64,000 nt of DNA from Limoniibacter endophyticus (GTDB lineage: Bacteria > Pseudomonadota > Alphaproteobacteria > Rhizobiales > Rhizobiaceae): contig NZ_BMZO01000004.1 in the NCBI RefSeq assembly GCF_014652835.1, positions 226,865 to 290,864 on the forward strand, written 5' to 3'. Below, piece after piece: positions 9,346-17,003 of this stretch; within the stretch, counting starts at the first letter, position 1; each line of letters opens with the position of its first letter. The notes beneath the pieces are model-generated. The model was not told where the DNA came from. It ran no database searches and saw only the letters and a list, made by a program, of their open reading frames with translations. The position numbers and the translations under genes are program-made.

Positions 9346-11068
9346 GGGTCTCCTCTTGCATTTCGTTCGTCTGCGCCTGCGATACCATCGGTCTCTCGGT
9401 CGCAACCTCCAGCGGCAGCGTCACGGTCACCGTCGTGCCCTGATCGACCACGCTGTCGATCGTCACGGTGCCCTTATGCAATCCGACGAGGCCCTTGACC
9501 AGAGCAAGACCGAGACCGGAGCCTTCGCGCATATCATTGCTGTGGACTTGTGTGAATGGCTGGCCAAGCTCGGCGATACGGTCGGCCGGGATGCCGATGC
9601 CGTCATCGCTGATGCGGATCACCAGATGAGAGCCGGAGGCGCGCGCGGCGATGGTCACATGGCCATTCTGGCGGCAGAATTTCACCGCATTGCAGGCCAG
9701 ATTGATCAGCACCTGCTGTACCGCGCGGCGATCCGCTTCGAGTTGCGGCAGGTCGGCGGCGAGATCGAGCGTGATATGCACATTCTTCTTCCCCGCCTCC
9801 GTTTCCAGCATGCGGGCGCAGAATTCGGCGACATCGGCAAAGGCGAAAGGCTCCGCCTTGAGACTATAGGCGCCGAATTCCACCTTCGAGACCTCGAGAA
9901 CGGTGTTGACCACGGAAAGAAGATGATCGCCGGATTGACGGATCAGAGAAACATATTCGCGCTGGCGCTCATTGGAGAGCGGGCCGCAAATTTCATGCGC
10001 TAGCATATCGGACATACCGATGATCGCGTTGAGCGGCGTGCGCAGTTCATGGCTGACAGTCGCCAGGAAGCGGTTCTGCGCGCTATTGCGCCCGCCTTCG
10101 CCATCTTCGATGTCAACTTGCCTGGCAATGGCATCTACCGCAGCAAATTCCAGCCAGAGACGTCCGTTTGCATCGCGGCCGAGATCACATGCCAATGTAT
10201 GAAATGTACCATCGAAAGAATGAACCCGCAGCTCCAGGGGACGCGTTTCCCCATCCAGGTGCACATCCGATACGGCCTTCAGGAAGACGACGCGGTCGGC
10301 GACGTGCAGCCGTTCAAACAGGCCCCTGCCCATAAGGCCCTCTGCCGGGAAACCGGCGGCACCCTCGCATTCGCCGCGTTCCTCCAGGACATCTCCCTGG
10401 CTGCTTAATTCAAGCGCAGGCTTCACTTCTTCCACCTGATCGACATCGACCGTCGGCGCAACATGCCCCTTGCCGCCACGGATGAACCGGCCTCCCAGCG
10501 TCATCCCGTAAAGCAGCGGCGCAATCCATTGCGAAATCGATGGTCCACCGGCGAAGTCTCCCGTCTGCTGCACGATCATCGCAACAATCGCGGCACTCAG
10601 GCTGGCTGCCCCGGCAAGTTTCAGGTCGCCGCGTGTGCGGCCGATCCAGCGTGTCTCGAGGAAGGGTATTGCAAGCAGCAGCGCCAATGGCGATGCAAGC
10701 CCCCCCGAAAGGGCCATCGCGATGCCGATCATCAGCGAGAACATGGCGAGACCGGAAACCAGCCCCAAATTGTGGCGACCGCTAAGGGACTGCGCAATCG
10801 CACAAGTCCAGAAGCCGCAGAACGCAACACCGCACAGAACCGTAACTTCCTGGATCGACGAGCCCTGCGCTACGCTTGCAGCAAAAGCCGGGGATAGAAT
10901 GAATGGCGCGACCATGAGCCCGGCAAGCAGGCGCGATTGGCGCAGCCGCTCTTCCGCGCTCTTGACGGAAAAGTGAACCAGCCGATCGAACGACCGGGAA
11001 AAACGCGCGGCTGCTGGAAGCAGTCTGTCGGCGACGATTTTGGCGATGACCGATGACACTGGGGGCAC
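9320..11068 (-). CDS. divJ: Membrane sensor histidine kinase, DivJ-like
   Basis: 582 residues. About 45-195 holds several membrane segments, then a linker, then a HisKA domain with phospho-acceptor His340 in VSHELRTPLNAIIG. The ATPase domain has an N-box (QVLINLACNAVKF), G1 (SDDGIGIP) and G2 (GSGLGLAL), so it should autophosphorylate. In Rhizobiales a kinase of this build, next to a peptidoglycan-binding protein and DUF1491, is the cell-cycle kinase DivJ that feeds DivK. The kinase call is firm; the divJ name rests on architecture and neighbours and is moderate. Confidence 0.85.
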   Translation of the reverse strand: MPPVSSVIAKIVADRLLPAAARFSRSFDRLVHFSVKSAEERLRQSRLLAGLMVAPFILSPAFAASVAQGSSIQEVTVLCGVAFCGFWTCAIAQSLSGRHNLGLVSGLAMFSLMIGIAMALSGGLASPLALLLAIPFLETRWIGRTRGDLKLAGAASLSAAIVAMIVQQTGDFAGGPSISQWIAPLLYGMTLGGRFIRGGKGHVAPTVDVDQVEEVKPALELSSQGDVLEERGECEGAAGFPAEGLMGRGLFERLHVADRVVFLKAVSDVHLDGETRPLELRVHSFDGTFHTLACDLGRDANGRLWLEFAAVDAIARQVDIEDGEGGRNSAQNRFLATVSHELRTPLNAIIGMSDMLAHEICGPLSNERQREYVSLIRQSGDHLLSVVNTVLEVSKVEFGAYSLKAEPFAFADVAEFCARMLETEAGKKNVHITLDLAADLPQLEADRRAVQQVLINLACNAVKFCRQNGHVTIAARASGSHLVIRISDDGIGIPADRIAELGQPFTQVHSNDMREGSGLGLALVKGLVGLHKGTVTIDSVVDQGTTVTVTLPLEVATERPMVSQAQTNEMQEETHGSLRKAG

Positions 11069-11387
11069 TCGAACTCAATCCTTGCGGAAACGCTGTCTTA
11101 CGTCCCCACCCTCGCATCCGCACCTTTAAGGAAAGGATAAAAGTGGAACGATCGCGGCAACCATGTGGGCACAAACCCCGCAATTGCAGCTTTTTCGAAT
11201 GCTCAGTTTTGGCAATATGGTTAACGAAGGATTTTACGTGTGTTTCGGCTGAAAAGCCGAATGGCTTTTCAGCTCATGCGCAGAGATGCCCGGCACGTCC
11301 CCGGCTTGTCGGTTTTGTCGGTTTTGTCGGTTTTTTGTTGGCCATTGTCTGTTGTTTTCTCGTGACGACAGACAGGGCAATCCTTAT
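11069..11387. promoter_or_regulatory. Divergent promoter region of the kinase and sufE genes
   Basis: 319 bases between divergent genes. Besides the expected promoters it holds a perfect 11-base hairpin (11248-11273, arms GCTGAAAAGCC and GGCTTTTCAGC, loop GAAT). It also has a tandem repeat of the 9-mer GTCGGTTTT at about 11308-11336, just upstream of sufE. No protein is supported here. Confidence 0.45.
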
Positions 11388-11822
11388 ATGAGGCGCATGA
11401 GCGACCGTATCGAAGAAATCCGCAGTGACTTCTCTCTCCTAGAGGATTGGGAGGACCGCTATCGCTATATCATCGAGCTCGGGCAGGACCTTTCCCCTTA
11501 TCCGGAAGATGCACGCGACGATGACCATAAGGTTCCCGGCTGCGTCAGCCAGGTCTGGCTCAAGACGTATGTAGGCGACGGCACCGACCCTCTCCTGCGC
11601 TTCGACGGTGATTCTGACGCCCATATCGTTCGCGGTCTGGTCGCCATCGTTCTCGCCCTCTTTTCCGAAGAGCGCGCCAGCCGCATTCTCGACATCGACG
11701 CGGAGGCAACATTGCGCGAACTTGGCCTTGATGAGCATTTGAGCCCGCAGCGCGCCAATGGCCTGCGCTCCATGGTAAAGCGCATCAAGAGCGAAGCCGC
11801 GATCGCAACCACGCCAGCCTGA
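11388..11822 (+). CDS. sufE: SufE family cysteine desulfuration protein
   Basis: About 144 residues. SufE accepts the persulfide sulfur from the cysteine desulfurase SufS for Fe-S cluster assembly in the cytoplasm. The signature VPGCVSQVWL holds the acceptor Cys52, and the C-terminal helices match the family (LGLDEHLSPQRANGLRSM). I place the start at ATG 11388; an ATG three codons later is also possible, and a longer frame from 11286 encodes an unlikely leader. It is not in a suf operon here, as is common for stand-alone sufE in Rhizobiales. Confidence 0.88.
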   Translation: MRRMSDRIEEIRSDFSLLEDWEDRYRYIIELGQDLSPYPEDARDDDHKVPGCVSQVWLKTYVGDGTDPLLRFDGDSDAHIVRGLVAIVLALFSEERASRILDIDAEATLRELGLDEHLSPQRANGLRSMVKRIKSEAAIATTPA

Positions 11823-12196
11823 CCTTCGCCCAAATTTGCACCCATCCCCTTCAGCATCACATGCAAGCGGCACAGATTGCATGACGATGACTGCTTTCGT
11901 TCGTCCCGAGGCGCTGGTGAATGACAGCTCGCAACCTGTGATCCGGCCAGGCAGAGCGTCCGCTTCCGCGAGAGCGGTCTGAGAACTCACCACCCCACCG
12001 GCACCAGCAGTCATGTTCAGGGCATCTCCATGTGCAGATTCACGGGCCTCTGAAGCGACCAGGTATTTGCAATGTTTTGCAAGATCATGCGGCTGTTCTC
12101 ACGCATAGCAGAAGCAGCATGATCACAAAGAGTGCGGGCGAGCAGTCGCCCGTCACTCATTTTCCATAGCACACTTCGACCTATAAAATCAGCGCC
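11823..12196. other. Intergenic region, 374 bases, possibly decayed
   Basis: No gene is confidently supported. On the minus strand a 47-codon frame (12160-12017), starting MSDGRLLART, looks protein-like, but it lacks a clear ribosome-binding site and I cannot place it. It may be the remnant of a small gene, since open minus-strand frames continue toward sufE without a good start. Confidence 0.3.
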
Positions 12197-12631
12197 TTAC
12201 GATTCCTCGATCAGGCCGCGTTCCTGCAAATGCTCCAGATACTGGAGGCCAAAATCCTCGAAGATTTCATCGCCTTCCATCATGTATGCCTTGAGCAGGG
12301 GCTCCGTTGCCTCATCGTCGCGCCCAAGATCGAACAGAAGCGCGCCCAGCATGATCTGAACAAAGGGGTTGGAGACGCCATCCTCGGTCTTGGCAGCACG
12401 CTCGAACGTGGCAAGCGCCTCTTCATCATCTCCCATGTTGGCTTGCGCTTCGCCAATCGAGGCCAACAGCCAGGTTGCGGCCTCCCACTGGTCCTGCGGT
12501 TGCGGCAGGAGCGCAAAAGCTGCGCGCCAGACGGCAATTGCACCGGCATCGTCGCCAGCCTCGACGAGCGCATCGCCCTCTTCGGACAACGCCGTGACCT
12601 TTTCATAGATATCCTTGGGCAGTTCCTGCAT
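12197..12631 (-). CDS. Tetratricopeptide-repeat protein
   Basis: 144 residues, acidic, built of TPR-like helix pairs (EEGDALVEAGDDAGAIAVWR, and the segments starting IGEAQANMGDDEEALATFE and LGALLFDLGRDDEATEPLL). TPRs mediate protein contacts; no enzymatic motif is present and there is no signal peptide. It is a small cytoplasmic adaptor-like protein, apparently monocistronic, next to the T6SS minus-arm end. Whether it has anything to do with secretion is unknown; its location beside sufE suggests core genome. Confidence 0.75.
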   Translation of the reverse strand: MQELPKDIYEKVTALSEEGDALVEAGDDAGAIAVWRAAFALLPQPQDQWEAATWLLASIGEAQANMGDDEEALATFERAAKTEDGVSNPFVQIMLGALLFDLGRDDEATEPLLKAYMMEGDEIFEDFGLQYLEHLQERGLIEES

Positions 12632-12778
12632 CGATGCGCTCCTGGTTGCTCAGCGTACCCACGCATAGAGCAATTCCGTTAAAAGGGAAAACCGGTTTCG
12701 CCTCTTCCTCAGTTGATCTTGCACAGCGTCATCCGATCATCTCCCGCGACCGCGCTCCCACGCGGTGTCCATCCGCTC

Positions 12779-13351
12779 TCAGAGAACCGGATAGCGGTAT
12801 TTCGCCACTAGTTCCTCTTTCGTATCCAGTTCGCTCAGAAATGTCGTGAAGGACGAGGCAACGAAGCCTATGTCGTTCCAATCATAGGCGTTCGTTCCGA
12901 AAGTCTGTCTCTTGATCTTCGGGAGATACCAGACCTTCCCGAATTCATCGTCACGTATGTCGATCAGCAATGTCGACTGATTGTCGATAGTCAACGGCAC
13001 CAGCCCCGCGGGAATGCGCGGACCGACGGTGGAGTCTGTCGCCATTGTCTTTCTCAATGTGCGAGTGGCGAGAAGTGTCAGCTTCGCCCACGGGATAAGC
13101 GTCGCGTCCCAGGTGATGACGTCCTTGCCCTGGTATGTCATCGTGAAATAGTTGGCTCCATCGCCTATACGCGCGAGAACCGTGGAATACTCCTTCAGGA
13201 ATTCCTTATAATCTTGAGGCAGCTCTGCTTTAACTTCCCCTTCGAGAGCCTTTATATCTTCGTCCGTGCTTTCTTCGAAATAGCCTGGACCGAGCTTTTT
13301 CTGAGCAATCCACATATCGTAAAGCTTGGGATTGATGGCTTTCAAATCCAT
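12779..13351 (-). CDS. SMI1/KNR4 (SUKH) family protein, probable immunity protein
   Basis: 190 residues with the SMI1/KNR4 pattern: an acidic N-terminal helix region, LPQDYKEFLKEYS, then aromatic-rich strands (TWDATLIPWAKLT, VWYLPKIKR) and a C-terminal helix ASSFTTFLSEL. SUKH proteins commonly act as immunity proteins that bind toxins of contact-dependent or T6SS systems. GGGAGG five bases before ATG 13351 fixes the start; the frame is open farther upstream, but that part lacks family features. It is the last gene of the vgrG-PAAR arm, where a toxin-immunity pair is expected, yet no toxin is found. The immunity role is inferred from family and position. Confidence 0.7.
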   Translation of the reverse strand: MDLKAINPKLYDMWIAQKKLGPGYFEESTDEDIKALEGEVKAELPQDYKEFLKEYSTVLARIGDGANYFTMTYQGKDVITWDATLIPWAKLTLLATRTLRKTMATDSTVGPRIPAGLVPLTIDNQSTLLIDIRDDEFGKVWYLPKIKRQTFGTNAYDWNDIGFVASSFTTFLSELDTKEELVAKYRYPVL

Positions 13352-13586
13352 GTGCGCCTCCCATAACCGGTTTTGGATCCTGCACCGAAAGGAACGGTAC
13401 GTGGCACAATCGTGAACTGGCGAAGTTGCGAACCGTTCCATCTTGGAAATGGCCGTCCACGCTTGGAATGGCAAGAAACGCGACCGGCGCGAAAGCGTTT
13501 TGCGCTTCGCCATCATCAGCGTCGGTCGCGTCTAACGTGACATGCCATCGAGGCGCACGGCCTCGGTCAATCAGGTGCCGATTTAC
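13352..13586 (-). other. Open but unassigned stretch between PAAR and the SUKH gene
   Basis: One minus-strand frame stays open from 13586 through this gap and into the SUKH gene region, to about 13230. It includes segments such as NAFAPVAFLAIPSVDG, but it has no plausible start codon or ribosome-binding site near its beginning. This is where an effector would be expected. It could be a toxin remnant or merely an open frame. Confidence 0.3.
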
Positions 13587-13889
13587 TCAGTCGCAGAAGA
13601 ACCATCCAAGTCCTTGCGCGACCTTGCCCCCATGCGCTGTCGAATCTCCCATTCGCGCAGCAGGCTTTCCGTCGATTATCAGAAGCGTCGAGCCGGAGAC
13701 GATCGCGTCCGGCGCCGGGGACATGCAGGCGCATTGCGACCCAAGCGTTGCTACCGGAACGCCGCCGACAACTGCTACGGTCTGCATGGGTTGCACGATT
13801 GCACCGCCCACATGCGGCTTCGGCACAGGTCCCGGATCGACCATGGGGCATATGTGATTATGGCCGATCAGCGCAACAGGAAGCCCCAT
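13587..13889 (-). CDS. PAAR-domain T6SS spike-tip protein
   Basis: 100 residues. PAAR proteins cap the VgrG trimer and sharpen the spike, often carrying effectors. It contains HNHICPMVDPGPVPKPHVGG and later GGVPVATLGSQCACM with conserved metal-binding His/Cys candidates, then ARMGDSTAHGGKV. The start is four bases after the vgrG stop, so it is co-translated with vgrG. The C-terminus (AQGLGWFFCD) departs from the usual hydrophobic ending, and all three frames close within about 30 bases, so a former C-terminal extension may have been lost. Confidence 0.85.
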   Translation of the reverse strand: MGLPVALIGHNHICPMVDPGPVPKPHVGGAIVQPMQTVAVVGGVPVATLGSQCACMSPAPDAIVSGSTLLIIDGKPAARMGDSTAHGGKVAQGLGWFFCD

Positions 13890-13893
13890 GATC

Positions 13894-15795
13894 CTAGCCC
13901 TTTGCCATATTGATGAGGGAGGCCAGCATGTTCATGCCCTTCGCCTTCATGTTGAGATTGGCCTTGGCGCGGATATTGATGCTTGCGGCGGAAAGATCGA
14001 TTCTCTGATCGGCCTCGAAGCTGATCTTTGTCCCTGAAACGTGAACGGTTCCGTCAGCCGACATGACGAGGCGCGACTTTCCGACCGTGACCTCATAGCG
14101 ATCGCCGACCTTCAACGTCTTGATCTTGCCAATGTTTTCATCGTGGTTCTTGCCGACCTCTGTCCCCTTGTTACGCCCGACGGTCTCGCTTTGGTCATTC
14201 TCGACATGTTTCTTGCGATCATTGCCGATATGCAGACGCTGGTCCTTCTGGGCGTGCAAATAGATCTCCTCGCGACCGTTCTCGTCTTCGAAGCTCAGTT
14301 CGTTGAAGCCCTGCCCCTTATGCGTATGGGTACGGAACGCGCTTTTCGTCTTGTTGGCAGGAAGCGCGTATGGCACGGCGTTGCCGGCGTTCGCCACCGC
14401 TCCGACCACCAGCGGACGATCCGGATCGCCGTCGATGAAGGCGCACATCACCTCCATTCCAATGCGCGGGATGATCTGCCCGCCAAAGCCCGCCCCCGCC
14501 CAGTTCTGCGCGACGCGAACCCAGCACGTATCGGACCCGTCCTTTCGGGCTTTCCGGTCCCAGGGAAACCAGAGCTTGATACGGCCATAGCTGTCGGTCT
14601 CGATTTCCTCGCCCGCCGGTCCGGCAACGATTGCCACCTGCGCACCGTGGACGCGCGGTCGCCTGGTCTTGCGATGCGGCGTCAAGGCGACACGAGACGG
14701 CACTGCCTCGAAGCGATTGGCATAGGAACAGTTCCGACCGCCAGCATCATACGAGCCGTCACTGATCTCGTGCACGATCCTGACAATCACATATTCCTCA
14801 TATATCTGATCCGAATGCGCCTTCTCGCACGGCGTAAAACGACGACCCGGCTCCAGGAAGCGCACGCTGGAGGCGCCGGCGATCCGCTCGTGATCGGCTT
14901 CGCTCGCCTGCATCCGCCACTTCTGCGCCCGCTCGGCAGCGCCAACATCGGAGACGCGCGCCGGGTACTCATAAAGCTCGCGTTTGGAAGCCTCGGGCAT
15001 CTGCACCAGAGAGGGTACCGTCGCGAGCGGCATGGTGGAGGGCGTCTCGAAATTCCAATCGGCACCGCTGCGGCTGCCCGGCACGAAAGCGAAGTTGCGC
15101 GTCCAGCTTTCAATATGGCTCCCGGCGGTAGAGCCACGGGAGATAGGCACGCGACTTTTGCCCTGGGCGCAGGCCGATGCCCCCCTCCAGCCGCTCGCGC
15201 TATTGGCGACGACGAGCTTATGACTGCCCTTAGCGTGCTCGAACCAGAAGAACAGGCCGTCCTCCTCGAAGCGACGCATAAGATAATCGAGGTCGGTCTC
15301 GTTCCATTGCACCGAATAATGCTGCGCCGGCGGAGGCGAAACAACGCCTGACTTGTCGGCGGCAGGCAGCCCATGCTCGGAAAGCAGCGTGTCAAGAATG
15401 TCGAGGGACGTCTTGTCCATCCAGATACGGCAATCCGAACGCTGTGACAGAAGCCATAATTGCGGACGAAGCGTCATGGAATAGCTGCGCAAGCCGCGCC
15501 CAAGCATCGGGCCTTCCTCAAGACCGGTTACGAAGCCGTTGAAGGATCGGCGAATATCGTCACCGAATTCCTCCTTGGAAACAAGAAGCGAAATATCTAC
15601 GAGACGCCCGACGAGCTTTTCGGCCTCCATCTTCTCGACCTTCGCATGGACTGCGGCGCGAATTTCAAAAAGCGTGGATACGCCTTCGTCGATATGAATC
15701 TGTTGCGGCAGCAGCATGTCTGAGCCGAGGGGGGAATCGATCTTCAAAATACGATTTGCCTGGACAAAATTCCCGGCAGATAAAAATTGGTTCAT
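13894..15795 (-). CDS. vgrG: T6SS spike protein VgrG (TssI)
   Basis: 633 residues, the usual length for a VgrG without a C-terminal effector domain. The gp27-like part is followed by the gp5/OB segment (TCWVRVAQNWAGAGFGGQII, and PRIGMEVMCAFIDGDPDRPLVVG) and the beta-helical repeats (around NDRKKHVENDQSETVGRNKG). It trimerises on the Hcp tube as the puncturing spike. The ATG overlaps the stop of an upstream small frame (ATGA), and PAAR follows directly. The C-terminal tail ends in short repeats (INIRAKANLNMKAKGMNML) with no catalytic domain, so toxic cargo must be carried separately. Confidence 0.95.
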   Translation of the reverse strand: MNQFLSAGNFVQANRILKIDSPLGSDMLLPQQIHIDEGVSTLFEIRAAVHAKVEKMEAEKLVGRLVDISLLVSKEEFGDDIRRSFNGFVTGLEEGPMLGRGLRSYSMTLRPQLWLLSQRSDCRIWMDKTSLDILDTLLSEHGLPAADKSGVVSPPPAQHYSVQWNETDLDYLMRRFEEDGLFFWFEHAKGSHKLVVANSASGWRGASACAQGKSRVPISRGSTAGSHIESWTRNFAFVPGSRSGADWNFETPSTMPLATVPSLVQMPEASKRELYEYPARVSDVGAAERAQKWRMQASEADHERIAGASSVRFLEPGRRFTPCEKAHSDQIYEEYVIVRIVHEISDGSYDAGGRNCSYANRFEAVPSRVALTPHRKTRRPRVHGAQVAIVAGPAGEEIETDSYGRIKLWFPWDRKARKDGSDTCWVRVAQNWAGAGFGGQIIPRIGMEVMCAFIDGDPDRPLVVGAVANAGNAVPYALPANKTKSAFRTHTHKGQGFNELSFEDENGREEIYLHAQKDQRLHIGNDRKKHVENDQSETVGRNKGTEVGKNHDENIGKIKTLKVGDRYEVTVGKSRLVMSADGTVHVSGTKISFEADQRIDLSAASINIRAKANLNMKAKGMNMLASLINMAKG

Positions 15796-16112
15796 CTATG
15801 TTTCTCGTTCTTCGCTTCCAGCCTTCGTAGACAGAACTCGCGATGCGTCCGGAAGCAGCCATCCGCGCCAGTGGCACTTGACGCGCCGTCGACCTGGAAG
15901 CCTGCCATCGGCGCATCAGGCCCTTTGCCCGATAAGACGCGCATAGAGCCACTCAGCGTTCCTGGGCGGCGTTTCATCAATCTGCGGACCGTACGGAATG
16001 TGTCGGTCAGTATGTCGTGCACGCGGTCGAGATCTGGCAAGTGCCAAGCAGATGGATGCAACGGATCATAAAGGTCCGCGTATCGAAACCGCGATAAAAG
16101 TGCGTAATTCAC
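15792..16112 (-). CDS. Small hypothetical ORF coupled to vgrG
   Basis: Up to 106 residues from a GTG. I do not recognise it. The N-terminus reads like a folded protein (YADLYDPLHPSAWHLPDLDR, then VHDILTDTFRTVRRLM); the C-terminus is rich in Gly, Arg and Cys. No signal peptide or membrane segment is seen. Its stop overlaps the vgrG start as ATGA, which supports translation, but no good ribosome-binding site was found and the start is uncertain. Position between hcp and vgrG fits an effector, chaperone or adaptor; that is inference, and it could also be decayed. Confidence 0.4.
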   Translation of the reverse strand: MNYALLSRFRYADLYDPLHPSAWHLPDLDRVHDILTDTFRTVRRLMKRRPGTLSGSMRVLSGKGPDAPMAGFQVDGASSATGADGCFRTHREFCLRRLEAKNEKHR

Positions 16113-16428
16113 CTTGACGATGAAACGCTGTGGTTGCGCCGTCCATCTCGCACAGGATCCTTGTCTCGTGCGCCTCGAGCCACTTGCGTGTCCCGACCTT
16201 GACGGACAATTCGTTCAGCGCCTCGATGCCCGTGCGGAAGGCTCCTGCCCCAGCACCGGCTTTTGCTGCGCGCGCCACGCGAGCGGATGGTCTTAACTCC
16301 CGTTCATTCGCCGGATGCACACGAAGCGCTCCGTCGTAATGTTGAAACCCGGCATAGCTCCTCGCAAGCAAAGCCGATATCACCGGCCTGCCCGAGGGAT
16401 TCGACCGAATGCCAGGCCGCTTCCTCAC
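16066..16428 (-). CDS. Unassigned small ORF downstream of hcp
   Basis: Up to 120 residues from a GTG, overlapping the next small ORF by 47 bases in another frame. The first half is Arg/Ala-rich and low in character. The second half (GIEALNELSVKVGTRKWLEA, then HETRILCEMDG) looks more like a real protein. A second frame inside it starts with an ATG right after GAGGAG (MPGFNITTERF) but stops after 20 codons, which suggests a frameshift in a former gene. Function unknown; it may be a pseudogene. Confidence 0.28.
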   Translation of the reverse strand: MRKRPGIRSNPSGRPVISALLARSYAGFQHYDGALRVHPANERELRPSARVARAAKAGAGAGAFRTGIEALNELSVKVGTRKWLEAHETRILCEMDGATTAFHRQGELRTFIAVSIRGPL

Positions 16429-16449
16429 CTACCAGTGAGACACAGGCGA

Positions 16450-16473
16450 GAGACTGGCGCGAACGCCAGTCTC
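16450..16473 (-). terminator. UUCG-capped hairpin directly after hcp
   Basis: On the minus strand, perfect 10-base arms GAGACTGGCG and CGCCAGTCTC close a TTCG tetraloop, 15 bases after the hcp stop. UUCG loops are unusually stable. A proper T-run does not follow, so it may protect the hcp mRNA 3' end or cause partial termination instead of full termination. Confidence 0.65.
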
Positions 16474-16488
16474 GGGCTCTTGATGAGC

Positions 16489-16959
16489 TTAGGCGACTTT
16501 TGCGTCTTCGAGGTTGTAGGTCGTGCGGACCTTCGAACCGTTTGCGTTGTCCGCGGTACGCGGCGTGTAAGACATTTCGATCTTTGTGAAATTCAGGCTG
16601 ATATGCTCCTGCGAAGAGGTGCCATCGGCCGACTGCTTCACGAAGTTGGAGATCAGCGCGTTGGTGAGCGTGAACTCTTCATAGGTTCCGTCGACATTGA
16701 CAAAGTGTATCTGGACGGTATCGCCATTACCGCCCTTGAGCGCCTTCTGGGCCAGCTGCGGGCTGGCGGAATCGACGACCTTGTTGAAGGTGATTTCATC
16801 CACATGCGCATGAGCGCCCTCACGGTTCGAAGCACGACCGACTTCCGTGTGGATGTAACGGTGAATGCCGAGCTGGAAGTTGTTGATTTCGATCCAGCCC
16901 TTATGTGCCTGCTCCGTAACGTCGCCAGTGATGCCCGGAATCTTCAGGTAAATTGCCAT
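16489..16959 (-). CDS. hcp: T6SS tube protein Hcp (TssD)
   Basis: 156 residues with the Hcp pattern: AIYLKIPGITGDVTEQAHKG, GWIEINNFQLGI, then HVDEITFNKVVDSASPQL. Hcp forms stacked hexameric rings that are expelled by sheath contraction and can carry small effectors in the lumen. Its gene lies 44 bases after clpV on the same strand and is followed by a very stable hairpin, which fits a need for high hcp mRNA levels. The ATG at 16959 is preceded by an AAGGAAAT-like site. No C-terminal toxin extension is seen. Confidence 0.95.
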   Translation of the reverse strand: MAIYLKIPGITGDVTEQAHKGWIEINNFQLGIHRYIHTEVGRASNREGAHAHVDEITFNKVVDSASPQLAQKALKGGNGDTVQIHFVNVDGTYEEFTLTNALISNFVKQSADGTSSQEHISLNFTKIEMSYTPRTADNANGSKVRTTYNLEDAKVA

Positions 16960-17003
16960 TCTCTAATTTCCTTATTCAAAGTTGAGGGTTCGCCCTGTCG
17001 CTG

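Noticed and set aside
12661-12720. A possible Rhizobiales dispersed palindromic repeat (AATTCCGTTAAAAGGGAAAA, then CCGGTTT)
   Set aside because: It resembles small repeats of this group, but one partial copy in the window is not enough to call it.
13352-13516. Upstream extension of the SUKH protein by 55 residues
   Set aside because: It lacks family features; the ATG at 13351 has a GGGAGG site five bases before it.
14041-15351. A 436-codon plus-strand frame antisense to vgrG
   Set aside because: Composition mirrors the vgrG codons; no family match or start signal.
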